A stretch of 64,000 nt of DNA. Source: Chloroflexi bacterium 54-19. GTDB taxonomy: Bacteria; Chloroflexota; Chloroflexia; Chloroheliales; Chloroheliaceae. The notes under the pieces were generated by a model. It did not search any database and had not been told where the DNA came from. It saw nothing but the letters and a program-made list of their open reading frames with translations. The stretch is from positions 1-64,000 of the forward strand of contig MKTJ01000043.1 in NCBI GenBank assembly GCA_001898225.1, given 5' to 3'. This document shows positions 1 through 7,580 of the stretch, one piece after another. Numbering within the stretch: position 1 is the first letter of the stretch; every line of letters begins with the position of its first letter. Position numbers and translations under genes: made by a program.

Positions 1-1
1 G

Positions 2-67
2 AGCCGGGGTTACAAGTACGAGAAGCTCGACCAACTCACCATCGAGCTTATCCTTGGCGTCCGCTAA
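2..67 (+). CDS. 3' end of a gene of unknown function
   Basis: An open frame runs from the window edge to a TAA stop and ends in the residues KLDQLTIELILGVR. A hairpin with a T-rich tail follows 24 bases after the stop, which supports this being a real gene end. The visible 21 residues are too few to assign a family. Confidence 0.5.
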   Translation, partial: SRGYKYEKLDQLTIELILGVR

Positions 68-90
68 TCTTTAGAAACTGAAACTTTAGA

Positions 91-122
91 GGCAACTTGC
101 CCCGGCAGGTTGCCTTTTTATT
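91..122 (+). terminator. Rho-independent terminator of the truncated upstream gene
   Basis: GGCAACTTGCC pairs with GGCAGGTTGCC (one G-T pair) across a very short loop and is followed by TTTTTATTTTC. It lies directly after the stop at 67. Confidence 0.8.
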
Positions 123-167
123 TTCATAAATTTTTCCTTAAAACTTCCTCAAACTTGCTTCTCCCTA

Positions 168-196
168 TTGACAGGTTTACATTATTAGTATATGCT
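168..196 (+). promoter_or_regulatory. Candidate sigma-70 promoter for the 353-697 gene
   Basis: TTGACA (168-173) is followed after 17 bases by TATGCT (191-196). The -10 sits inside a near-palindrome, ATTAG-TATATG-CTAAT, which could be an operator. The start codon is about 150 bases further on, so the mRNA would have a long leader. Confidence 0.5.
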
Positions 197-352
197 AATA
201 ACATCTATAAGCTTATACGAATTCGATAAACTATTTCCCGGTATTTGCCCACAACCGACCCGGTAATAATTTAACCAGGTCGAGTCTGTTACCTTTACCC
301 AAAAACCGGGATTGAATTAGCCGGTTAACTTTAATAGAAAGAGAAGCTAACA

Positions 353-697
353 ATGGTTCGAAACACTTCTAAAGTTTATTCGGGTATACTCGAACACCAG
401 ACCACCCCTGAACAAAGCCAGCGTGTCCTGGTAGGGTCGCGGCAGTGGTTCGAATGGTTATCAAACCAGAACTCCTTCGCTTTTGTAAACGACACCGGAC
501 GCTTTACCTCGCGCAAAGAGAGAAGGCCGGGTGGGTGGTACTGGTATGCTTACCGGCGCATTGGTGGGAAATTAAAAACGGCCTACCTTGGCAAAACCGA
601 AGAACTATACCTTGATAGGCTTAACCGGGTAGCGGGTTTATTGGCTGTACCTGCTCACCAGCCAAAGGAGGTCCTAGCAACGGAGCCAGCTATCTAA
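353..697 (+). CDS. Stand-alone YWYAY/YLGK small domain protein
   Basis: 114 residues with no signal peptide or membrane segment. The visible core is WFEWL (about 33-37), SFAFVNDTGRFTSRKE, GGWYWYAYRR and KTAYLGKTEEL, then LDRLNRVA. From memory, this order (W-F-x-W-L, SFxF, KExRxxGxYWYAY, YLGK, RLexxA) is the N-terminal module in front of large MalT/LuxR-type ATPase regulators of Ktedonobacteria. It also recalls the basic arm-type DNA-binding domain of integrases. Here it is the whole protein, and the clean terminator after it argues against it being a broken N-terminus. It precedes a tyrosine recombinase, which would fit a DNA-binding role. The function is unknown. The ATG follows AGAAAGAGAAG. 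Confidence 0.75.
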   Translation: MVRNTSKVYSGILEHQTTPEQSQRVLVGSRQWFEWLSNQNSFAFVNDTGRFTSRKERRPGGWYWYAYRRIGGKLKTAYLGKTEELYLDRLNRVAGLLAVPAHQPKEVLATEPAI

Positions 698-723
698 AGT
701 TGGAAAATAGAGATTATCCTATA

Positions 724-771
724 AAAATGCATTATGGTTGAAAATAACACTTTTCAACCATAATGCATTTT
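724..771. terminator. Strong bidirectional terminator
   Basis: A perfect 21-base inverted repeat (724-744 with 751-771) encloses a 6-base loop (TAACAC). It has A-rich 5' and T-rich 3' flanks, so it should stop transcription in either direction. It separates the small domain gene from the recombinase. Confidence 0.9.
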
Positions 772-910
772 CTTTCTTAGAGTGTTGGTTCGCGGAAAAA
801 CTATGTGGCTCATAATCCCGATATTTTATAAAGAGTGGATTTCTCTAAACGGTTCGTTTTTGGTATACTGGCATTAGCTTTTCTGTTTCGTTTACCGTAA
901 AGGATTTATT

Positions 911-1927
911 TTGGCGGATAGTATTGTGAACAGACCAAACCTGCCCCAATTTCCCCATGATGAGCCTGAAATAACACTTGTTCCAACTTCCAATCTCCCG
1001 GTAATTGTAGATTATGTTCAACCGGCCTTAACGCCTCTCGATTTGGAGCGGTTAACCAATACCCTTCTTAAAAACGTAGCCGAAAGCAGCCGAAGAATTT
1101 ACCAGACTGACGTTTACCAGTTCTTCAAATGGTTGGCCGAAAATCACTTCAACCTGGCAACCGTAGAATATAGCGATTTAAGCGAATACCGGGCTTACCT
1201 GGGGAGCCGCTACCAGAAACCGACCGCAACCCGCAAACTGGTGGTAATGCGACGTCTATTAGAAGTAGCCGTCCTGCTAAAATTGCGCCCGGATAACCCG
1301 GCAACAGCCCTCAAAGGTTATGGCACGACGGCAAACGAAACCACTCGCCGGGCCCTGACAAAAAAAGAAGCCAGCGATTTACTGGCCTCGATTGACCAGA
1401 CTACCGCCAAAGGTAAACGTGATTACGCCCTTTTTTTGTTGCTGTTGCGGACGGGTATCCGGCGGGCCGAAGCGGCGGGTTTGACCATTGGGGACCTCTC
1501 GACCGAAGGGGGTTACCCTATTGCAACCATCCGGCACGGTAAGGGTGATAAAAGGCGTATCGTCAAACTTCCCTCGGCGGTGCGGGATGCCATAGAACGC
1601 TACCTGGCAGCGACCGGGCAGCGCCAGGGCGGTCCTCAGATGCCTCTTTTTGCCCGGTTCACGAGGGCTGATAAACCGAAACAGGCGGGCCTCGATGGGC
1701 GCGACATCGAACGGATCGTGGAGGGTTACGCTGCCCGGTGCGGGTTGGACCGCCTTACTCCTCACGGGTTGCGAGCCAGCTTTGTGACATTGGCTCTCGA
1801 AGGTGGGGCCAGATTGCAACAGGTCCAGTACGCTGCCGGACACGCCGACCCCCGTACAACCGAACGGTATCAAAAACGCAAACAAAATTTGCAGGATAAC
1901 GCGGTAGATTATCTCGACCTCGGTTAA
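911..1927 (+). CDS. Tyrosine recombinase / phage-type integrase (XerC/D-like)
   Basis: 338 residues, the usual size of a Xer-type recombinase. A SAM-like core-binding domain covers about 41-130 and the catalytic domain about 148-335. All the expected catalytic residues are visible: Arg184 (TGIRRAEAAGL), Lys211 (HGKGDKRR), His285 and Arg288 (TPHGLRAS), His311 (GHADPRTT) and nucleophile Tyr320. It should cut and rejoin DNA through a 3'-phosphotyrosine. The start is TTG at 911, with AAAGGA six bases upstream; no better start is present. The neighbours (an unknown small protein and an HExxH protein) suggest an accessory element rather than the housekeeping dif recombinase, but I see no attachment sites. 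True XerC/D is not excluded. Confidence 0.92.
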   Translation: MADSIVNRPNLPQFPHDEPEITLVPTSNLPVIVDYVQPALTPLDLERLTNTLLKNVAESSRRIYQTDVYQFFKWLAENHFNLATVEYSDLSEYRAYLGSRYQKPTATRKLVVMRRLLEVAVLLKLRPDNPATALKGYGTTANETTRRALTKKEASDLLASIDQTTAKGKRDYALFLLLLRTGIRRAEAAGLTIGDLSTEGGYPIATIRHGKGDKRRIVKLPSAVRDAIERYLAATGQRQGGPQMPLFARFTRADKPKQAGLDGRDIERIVEGYAARCGLDRLTPHGLRASFVTLALEGGARLQQVQYAAGHADPRTTERYQKRKQNLQDNAVDYLDLG

Positions 1928-1954
1928 CAATCCATATAGGAAAGGTACTCATTA

Positions 1955-3016
1955 ATGACCGTCAATCAAACAACCTGGCAGGTTGAACCTTCTTTTAAAT
2001 ACGATGTCCTCTGTTTCTTAAACAGCCTGACAGGTGACCCTTTTTACCTGACCTATTACCGGGCCGAATACGAAAAGTTTGAGCCAAAACTTACACCCCA
2101 GGCCCGGCAAGCCCTTCAATCGCTCAAAACTAAACTTAAAGACGAAGCTAAAACCATTATTTCGGCCCAACTTTGCCTCTATTTTTCGGCTATCGAGGCC
2201 GAGACGCTCGACCAGCTAATCGCCCACACCCGCGACAACTCGACCCTAAAAGAGAATTTTAGCCAGACCATTTACTGGGATGAGCAGGGCTGGCAGGAAT
2301 TTGCCAGCGTGCAAAACGAACTGATTGAGATATTTAGCTTTTTGAAGCAGATAGATTTTGAGGGCTACTGGCGGCAAGAAATTTTGCCAGGTTTGAACGA
2401 GCGGATTGCCGCACTAAAGGGGGAATTGGGCCAGTTCGATGTGGTAAGCGAAGTTGTGAAAAAGCTTGGCGCGGACCTGTCTTCCCACGAAATAACCGTC
2501 TATGTTTTGTTTTACACCAAACCACACGGGATTAAGATAACCGGAACCCGTTTTATAACCGCGCCCGATTGGGGCACCAACATCGTCCTGCGGACTGCCG
2601 GGCACGAAATGATGCACCCCCCTTTCAACCTTGCCAATAGCCCGGACCTGCAACAGGCGATTGAAGGTTTGAAGCAAGACCCCTTTTTAACAAAGGTCTT
2701 CCGCGAACACGACCCCAGTTTTGGTTATAACACCCTGGAAGGTTTAATTGACGAGGATTGCGTCCAGGCCCTCGACCAGCTTATAGCAGAGGAAATCGGG
2801 ATTGCCGCCGAGCCCCGCCAACGCTGGAAAAGGAGCGATGAAGGTCTGCACGTCTTTGCTGTCTGCCTGTATTCCATATTAAAGGAAGAAGGGTACGGCA
2901 CGACCCCGCCGCCCCAGCCGTTCCAGGCTCATTTACTTGACCTTTTGCAGACGCGCTTGCAACCCGGTCAGCTTAAGCCCCTTTATGACAAGTTTTATGT
3001 AAACTACGAAGTTTAA
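1955..3016 (+). CDS. Putative HExxH zinc-peptidase-like protein, function unknown
   Basis: 353 residues, cytoplasmic by appearance (no signal peptide or membrane segment). His217-Glu-Met-Met-His221 in TAGHEMMHPPFN is a clear HExxH motif. A possible third ligand is Glu262 or Glu266 in NTLEGLIDEDCVQA about 45 residues on, a gluzincin-like spacing. The N-terminal 200 residues are helical with no known motif. It starts 27 bases after the recombinase stop behind AGGAAAGG, so the two are probably co-transcribed. Its stop overlaps the stop of the convergent LacI gene by three bases. Substrate and activity are unknown. The HExxH plus the downstream Glu is the only functional clue. Confidence 0.85.
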   Translation: MTVNQTTWQVEPSFKYDVLCFLNSLTGDPFYLTYYRAEYEKFEPKLTPQARQALQSLKTKLKDEAKTIISAQLCLYFSAIEAETLDQLIAHTRDNSTLKENFSQTIYWDEQGWQEFASVQNELIEIFSFLKQIDFEGYWRQEILPGLNERIAALKGELGQFDVVSEVVKKLGADLSSHEITVYVLFYTKPHGIKITGTRFITAPDWGTNIVLRTAGHEMMHPPFNLANSPDLQQAIEGLKQDPFLTKVFREHDPSFGYNTLEGLIDEDCVQALDQLIAEEIGIAAEPRQRWKRSDEGLHVFAVCLYSILKEEGYGTTPPPQPFQAHLLDLLQTRLQPGQLKPLYDKFYVNYEV

Positions 3017-4056
3017 AGGGATTGGGTCTGAGCCAGGGTAGCGGTAGAGTCACGCTCGACAACCCGGACCGGAGAAATTTCAACCGTTTCGACGGTTTCA
3101 TTCTTCAGGAGAGAAAGTGCCTTCCGGGCCCCGGCCTGGCCTAACTCCCGCAGGCCGATGCGGACAGTGGTCAGGGCCGGTCCGATGGCCTGGGCTACCG
3201 GTAAATCCCCAAACCCGCAAACCGAGATATTCTGCGGCACCTGCCAACCCAACCGTCGTAACCCGACCATCACTCCAAAAGCGGTTTCATCGTTGGCGGC
3301 AAAGATAGCAGTGGGGCGTTGCTGTGGCGGTAGATAATTTAGGGCCTGGACCGCTTTTTGACCGCCCGACATACTGAAATCACCCGGCCAAAGCAGGTTC
3401 GGCTGTAGGGAAAGTCCAGCTTCGACCAACCCCGCCATATACCCTTGCAGGCGGACATTTGCCACAATCAGGTTGGACGGCCCGGTGACAAAAGCAATTT
3501 TGTGGTGACCCAATTCGACCAGTTTACGCACCATCTGGCGCGCCCCTTCAAAATTATCCGGTTGGACCGTAGGTACGTTGAGTGTGTGCTGAGACAGGGT
3601 GATTACGGCAGTCCCTTCCCCGGTCAATTCTTCTACCTTTTCGGCCAACTTTTCGGGATAACCCGGTTCGGTCAGGCCGCCCCCCGCGAAAATAATGCCG
3701 CTGGCCCTGAAATCGCGCAAGGTTTTAAGGTAATTTAGCTCTTTGGCCGGTTGGCGGTCGGTATTGCAAACAATGGTCAAGTAGCCGTTTTCGTTCGCCA
3801 CGTCCTCGACCCCTCGCACGATTTCGGCGTAATAAGGGTCAGAATTGTCCCCCACGATAATACCTAACATATTGGAATGTTGGGTCTTCATCCCTCGCGC
3901 CAGGGCGTTAGGGGTATAATTTAGCTGAGCCGCTGCTGCCAGAACCTTTTCGCGGGTCTTAAAATTAACTTTATAATTGGCATTACTGATAACCCGGCTG
4001 GCGGTTGCGATAGAAACCCCGGCCAGTTCGGCCACCTGTACGATTGATGCTGCCAT
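3013..4056 (-). CDS. LacI-family transcriptional repressor
   Basis: 347 residues. The N-terminal LacI helix-turn-helix is plain (VQVAELAGVSIATASRVISN, about 7-26), then the hinge helix (NYTPNALARGM) and a periplasmic-binding-protein-like sensor domain from about residue 65. It is transcribed away from the dehydrogenase - DUF993 - isomerase operon. Two near-identical palindromes lie in the shared intergenic region, one 29 bases upstream of its own start and one over the promoter of the divergent operon. The natural reading is an autoregulated repressor of that operon, released by a sugar or sugar-acid metabolite. The inducer is not evident from sequence. Confidence 0.93.
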   Translation of the reverse strand: MAASIVQVAELAGVSIATASRVISNANYKVNFKTREKVLAAAAQLNYTPNALARGMKTQHSNMLGIIVGDNSDPYYAEIVRGVEDVANENGYLTIVCNTDRQPAKELNYLKTLRDFRASGIIFAGGGLTEPGYPEKLAEKVEELTGEGTAVITLSQHTLNVPTVQPDNFEGARQMVRKLVELGHHKIAFVTGPSNLIVANVRLQGYMAGLVEAGLSLQPNLLWPGDFSMSGGQKAVQALNYLPPQQRPTAIFAANDETAFGVMVGLRRLGWQVPQNISVCGFGDLPVAQAIGPALTTVRIGLRELGQAGARKALSLLKNETVETVEISPVRVVERDSTATLAQTQSL

Positions 4057-4084
4057 TTGAACTCTTCAGGCTGTCACCAGCAAT

Positions 4085-4105
4085 TAGTAGAAAACATTTA
4101 CTATA
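4085..4105. promoter_or_regulatory. LacI operator O1 (autoregulatory position)
   Basis: TAGTAGAAA-ACA-TTTACTATA is an inverted repeat that matches O2 at 4310-4330 (TAATAGAAA-AGG-TTTACTATA). It lies 29 bases upstream of the LacI start codon. Two close copies flanking one intergenic region next to a LacI gene support operator function. Confidence 0.7.
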
Positions 4106-4282
4106 GCCCTGCAAAGGTTTTAACATACAATAAAACGAGTGTCAATAGAACCAATAGAAAGTCGTTGAACTAAATAAAGTTAAAGGGGTTTCCTGAATAA
4201 GCGTAAGAGTTAGAAAAAACCTTCCATATTGCCATTAAAGACCAGTCTTGCCACAATTCAGGAATCGAATCTTTATAAGCTC

Positions 4283-4310
4283 TTGACAGATTTGGAAACC
4301 GTGTTAAGCT
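4283..4310 (+). promoter_or_regulatory. Promoter of the dehydrogenase-DUF993-isomerase operon
   Basis: TTGACA at 4283-4288, a 16-base spacer, then TAAGCT at 4305-4310. The next 20 bases are operator O2, so a bound repressor would sit on the transcription start. The first gene starts at 4382. Confidence 0.6.
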
Positions 4311-4330
4311 AATAGAAAAGGTTTACTATA
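4310..4330. promoter_or_regulatory. LacI operator O2 (over the divergent promoter)
   Basis: TAATAGAAA-AGG-TTTACTATA, the second copy of the O1 palindrome, sits immediately downstream of the -10 box and 51 bases before the first start codon. O1 and O2 are 225 bases apart, compatible with looping by a LacI tetramer or independent sites. Confidence 0.7.
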
Positions 4331-4381
4331 AGTCTTCTCATCGAAAATGGTCCTAAAATTTTTAAACCGGAGGAATTTGCT

Positions 4382-5536
4382 TTGAGTACGCGCACCATCG
4401 GTATCATAATGAACGGCGTAACGGGCCGGATGGGCACCAACCAGCACCTGATTCGGTCGATTGTCGCTATCCGCAAGCAGGGTGGCCTGACCCTTCCCAA
4501 CGGGGATATTATAATGCCCGACCCGGTCCTGGTCGGACGCAGCGCCGCCAGGTTGCAGGCTCTTGCCCAGGCTAACGGAGTGGACCGATGGAGTACCGAC
4601 CTTGACGCCTGTCTGGCAAATCCCCAGGATGAAATCTATTTCGACGCTCAAACTACCACCCACCGCGCCGGCTCCATTAAAAAGGCTATCCGGGCCGGTA
4701 AACATATCTATAGCGAAAAACCGGTAGCCGCCGACCTGAAATCTTCCCTCGAAATTGCCAATCTCGCCCGCGAAGCCGGGGTCAAAAACGGGGTGGTCCA
4801 GGATAAACTCTTTCTACCGGGCCTCTTGAAATTAAAACGAGTTATTGACAGCGGTTTCTTCGGGCGCATTCTTTCCGTCCGGGGCGAGTTCGGTTACTGG
4901 GTCTTTGAAGGCGATTGGCAACCGGCCCAGCGCCCTTCCTGGAACTATCGCAAAGAGGAAGATGGTGGCATTATCGTGGACATGCTCTGCCACTGGCAAT
5001 ATGTCCTTTCCAATCTTTTTGGCGAAATAAAGGCGGTTTCCTGCCTTGGTGCTACCCACATCCCGGAACGGGTGGACGAACAGGGCCAAAAATACGCCGC
5101 TACCGCCGACGATGCCGCTTATTCTACATTCCAACTTGAAGGTGGAATTATCGCCCACTTTAATTCTTCCTGGTGTGTCAGAGTCTACCGGGATGAACTT
5201 TTGAGCATCCAGGTGGACGGTACTCACGGTAGCGCGGTGGCCGGGTTGCGCGAGTGTAAGACACAGTCCAGGGTGAATACCCCGAAAGCGGTCTGGAACC
5301 CGGATATTCCCAACCCAATTGACTTCCGGGCCAACTGGGAGGAAGTGCCGGATAACGCCATTTTTGAAAATGCCTTCAAGATACAATGGGAAATGTTCCT
5401 CAAACACGTTGTCCTGGATACCCCATTCCGCTGGGATTTAATGGAAGGCGTCAAGGGCGTCCAGTTAGCCGAGCTTGGGTTACAATCCTGGAAAGAGCGG
5501 CGCTGGTTGGATATTCCCGGCCTTGAAACCCGGTAA
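4382..5536 (+). CDS. Gfo/Idh/MocA-family NAD(P)-dependent oxidoreductase
   Basis: 384 residues, normal for the family. The N-terminal Rossmann fold has the dinucleotide motif GIIMNGVTGRMG (about 7-18), and the SEKPVAADL segment (about 116-124) carries the EKP lysine typical of the family. A C-terminal alpha/beta substrate domain follows. Members oxidise or reduce sugars, inositols or glycosides at a ring carbon. The start is TTG at 4382 with GGAGG at 4369-4373. It is the first gene of a tight operon with a DUF993 TIM-barrel protein (10-base gap) and a sugar isomerase/epimerase (8-base gap). The substrate is unknown; the set suggests oxidation of a sugar or polyol followed by isomerisation and cleavage. 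Confidence 0.9.
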   Translation: MSTRTIGIIMNGVTGRMGTNQHLIRSIVAIRKQGGLTLPNGDIIMPDPVLVGRSAARLQALAQANGVDRWSTDLDACLANPQDEIYFDAQTTTHRAGSIKKAIRAGKHIYSEKPVAADLKSSLEIANLAREAGVKNGVVQDKLFLPGLLKLKRVIDSGFFGRILSVRGEFGYWVFEGDWQPAQRPSWNYRKEEDGGIIVDMLCHWQYVLSNLFGEIKAVSCLGATHIPERVDEQGQKYAATADDAAYSTFQLEGGIIAHFNSSWCVRVYRDELLSIQVDGTHGSAVAGLRECKTQSRVNTPKAVWNPDIPNPIDFRANWEEVPDNAIFENAFKIQWEMFLKHVVLDTPFRWDLMEGVKGVQLAELGLQSWKERRWLDIPGLETR

Positions 5537-5546
5537 AGGAGGGACC

Positions 5547-6710
5547 ATGCCTTCAAAGCTATTACTACCCCGGTTGGATGGTTCGCTCGAACCTTATTCG
5601 CTGGGTGAGGCCAGCCCTTTCCCAAAAACGGCCCAACCATCCCAAAGCCGGGTCGCCTTTGCCGCCGCCCACGTGGTGCCTAACCCTCTCGGTGATAACG
5701 CCCCGACCAGCCCTGCTAAACTCGATTGGGAAGCTACCCTGGCCTACAGGCGGCACCTCTGGTCGCTCGGCTTTTCGGTTGCCGAGGCGATGGATACGGC
5801 CCAGCGCGGCATGGGGCTCGACTGGCAAGCCACCCAGGAACTTATCCGGCGTTCGCTGGCAGAAGCCCGTTATGTTGGTGGTGGTATCGCCTGTGGAGCC
5901 GGTACTGACCACCTGGTGCCCGCGCCTGGGTTAGCCCTGGAACAGGTAAAAGCGGCTTACGAAGAACAGGTAAGTTTTGTTGAGGGCCAGGGAGGCCGGG
6001 TTATCCTGATGGCAAGCCGGGCCCTGGCCGCCTGCGCCAGCAGCGCCGAAGATTACCTGGAAGTCTACGATTACATCTTGAGCCGGGTAAAAGCGCCGGT
6101 AATCCTGCACTGGTTAGGCGATATGTTCGACCCGGCCCTGGCAGGTTATTGGGGGAGCCGAGATATAGGCGCGGCCATGCAGACCTGCCTCACCCTGATT
6201 AAAAGCCATACCGACAAAATCGACGGCATCAAAATCTCGCTACTCGATGCCGGACGCGAAATCGAAATGCGCCGCCAGTTACCCGCCGGGGTCAAGATGT
6301 ATACCGGGGATGACTTCAACTATCCCGAACTTATTGCCGGAGACAACCAGGGCTACAGCCATGCCCTCCTGGGTATTTTTGACGCTATCGCGCCTGCCGC
6401 TGCTGCCGCGTTGCAAGCCCTCGATAACGGTGATATTGCCCGCTACAAGGCCATTTTTGAGCCGACCGTCCCCCTTTCCCGCCATATTTTCCAGGCTCCC
6501 ACTTTTTATTATAAGACCGGAGTGGTTTTCCTGGCCTACCTGAACGGCCACCAGTCCCATTTCAAGATGGTTGGTGGCGCTGAAAGCGCTCGCTCGGTTC
6601 CGCACCTGGCCGAGCTGCTCCGGTTGGCCGATAAAGCCTGTCTACTCACCGACCCCAACCTGGCCGCTCACCGCATGGGGTTGGTGCTGGCCCTCGCCGG
6701 ATTCGAATAG
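5547..6710 (+). CDS. DUF993 family protein (dihydrodipicolinate synthase-like TIM barrel)
   Basis: 387 residues from ATG 5547, chosen over an upstream in-frame start at 5475 because AAAGGAGGG sits directly before it and the extra residues would overlap the preceding gene. Recognised by ARYVGGGIACGAGTDHL, ILHWLGDMFDPALAGYWG, KISLLDAGREIEMR and MYTGDDFNYPELIAGD. The lysine in IDGIKISLLD is where aldolases of the DHDPS class carry the Schiff-base lysine; this correspondence is inference. DUF993 proteins are found in sugar operons with Gfo/Idh/MocA enzymes and isomerases, as here, but I know of no proven reaction. A retro-aldol cleavage or lyase step on the oxidised sugar is plausible. Confidence 0.88.
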   Translation: MPSKLLLPRLDGSLEPYSLGEASPFPKTAQPSQSRVAFAAAHVVPNPLGDNAPTSPAKLDWEATLAYRRHLWSLGFSVAEAMDTAQRGMGLDWQATQELIRRSLAEARYVGGGIACGAGTDHLVPAPGLALEQVKAAYEEQVSFVEGQGGRVILMASRALAACASSAEDYLEVYDYILSRVKAPVILHWLGDMFDPALAGYWGSRDIGAAMQTCLTLIKSHTDKIDGIKISLLDAGREIEMRRQLPAGVKMYTGDDFNYPELIAGDNQGYSHALLGIFDAIAPAAAAALQALDNGDIARYKAIFEPTVPLSRHIFQAPTFYYKTGVVFLAYLNGHQSHFKMVGGAESARSVPHLAELLRLADKACLLTDPNLAAHRMGLVLALAGFE

Positions 6711-6718
6711 GAGGCGTT

Positions 6719-7540
6719 ATGGCAGAATTAACCGATTTTTCCCGGCTCAGCCTCAACCAGATAACGACCAACCGTTGGACCGTTCCAGAAGCCATCGCCG
6801 GGTGTGTCGAAGCCGGAATCCCCTATATCTCGTTCTGGCGGGATAAAGTAGCCGCTACCGGCTTGCAGGAAAGCGCTCGGCTGGTCCGAGAGGCAGGTTT
6901 GAAAGTTTCCAGTCTGTGCCGGGGTGGCTGGTTTGATGACGTTACGGCACAGGGACGCCAAAAAAAACTTGAGGATAATCGCCGGGCCATCGAGGAAGCG
7001 GCCACTCTGGGCACCGATGTCCTGGTGCTGGTCTGCGGCCCGGCAGCGACCAAGGACATTGCGGCAGGGCGGGCATATGTACGGGATTGTATCGAAAAGC
7101 TTTTGCCTTTTGCTGCCGATTACGGGGTCAAACTCGCCATCGAGCCGATGCACCCGATGTACGCGGCTGAACGCTCGGTGATGGTTACCCTCGGTCAGGC
7201 TAACGCAATTGTCAAAGAACTGCAAACTCCTAACCTGGGCGTTGTAGTCGATGTTTTTCACGTCTGGTGGGACCCAGAAGTTTATAACCAGATTCAAGCC
7301 GCCGCCGGGACTATTTTAGGTTTTCACGTCAGCGATTGGCTGGTTCCACTACCGGATATTTTGATGGGCCGGGGGATGATGGGTGACGGGGTGATTGAAC
7401 TGCGAAAATTACGGGAAGCGGTTGAGGGCTCCGGTTATTTTGGCCCGATTGAGGTCGAAATTTTTAACCAGGTTATCTGGGAAACCCCCGGCGACCGGGT
7501 TTTAGAGGTGATGAAAGAACGTTATCTCAAACACGTCTAA
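6719..7540 (+). CDS. Sugar phosphate isomerase/epimerase (xylose-isomerase-like TIM barrel)
   Basis: 273 residues, standard for the AP-endonuclease-2 / hexulose isomerase superfamily. Likely metal-site segments are LAIEPMHPMY (about 140), VVVDVFHVWW (about 180), GFHVSDWLVP (about 202) and the C-terminal PIEVEIFN (about 243), supplying the usual Glu-Asp/His-His-Glu set. Starts behind AGGAGG eight bases after DUF993 and ends the operon. Probably interconverts or epimerises the keto-sugar made by the dehydrogenase. It faces the anti-sigma gene end to end. Confidence 0.9.
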   Translation: MAELTDFSRLSLNQITTNRWTVPEAIAGCVEAGIPYISFWRDKVAATGLQESARLVREAGLKVSSLCRGGWFDDVTAQGRQKKLEDNRRAIEEAATLGTDVLVLVCGPAATKDIAAGRAYVRDCIEKLLPFAADYGVKLAIEPMHPMYAAERSVMVTLGQANAIVKELQTPNLGVVVDVFHVWWDPEVYNQIQAAAGTILGFHVSDWLVPLPDILMGRGMMGDGVIELRKLREAVEGSGYFGPIEVEIFNQVIWETPGDRVLEVMKERYLKHV

Positions 7541-7580
7541 TCTTGTTAAGGCCCAACCTTCAAGGTCAAAATTGGGGAAT

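Noticed and set aside
1379..1930. 183-codon minus-strand frame inside the recombinase
   Set aside because: Shadow of the catalytic domain, with no motif of its own.
911..3016. Integrative element or prophage
   Set aside because: Only one recombinase and no structural, replication or transfer genes, no tRNA and no visible att repeats in the window.
4304..4705. 133-codon minus-strand frame over the dehydrogenase start
   Set aside because: It overlaps the promoter, the operator and the Rossmann domain of a well-supported gene.
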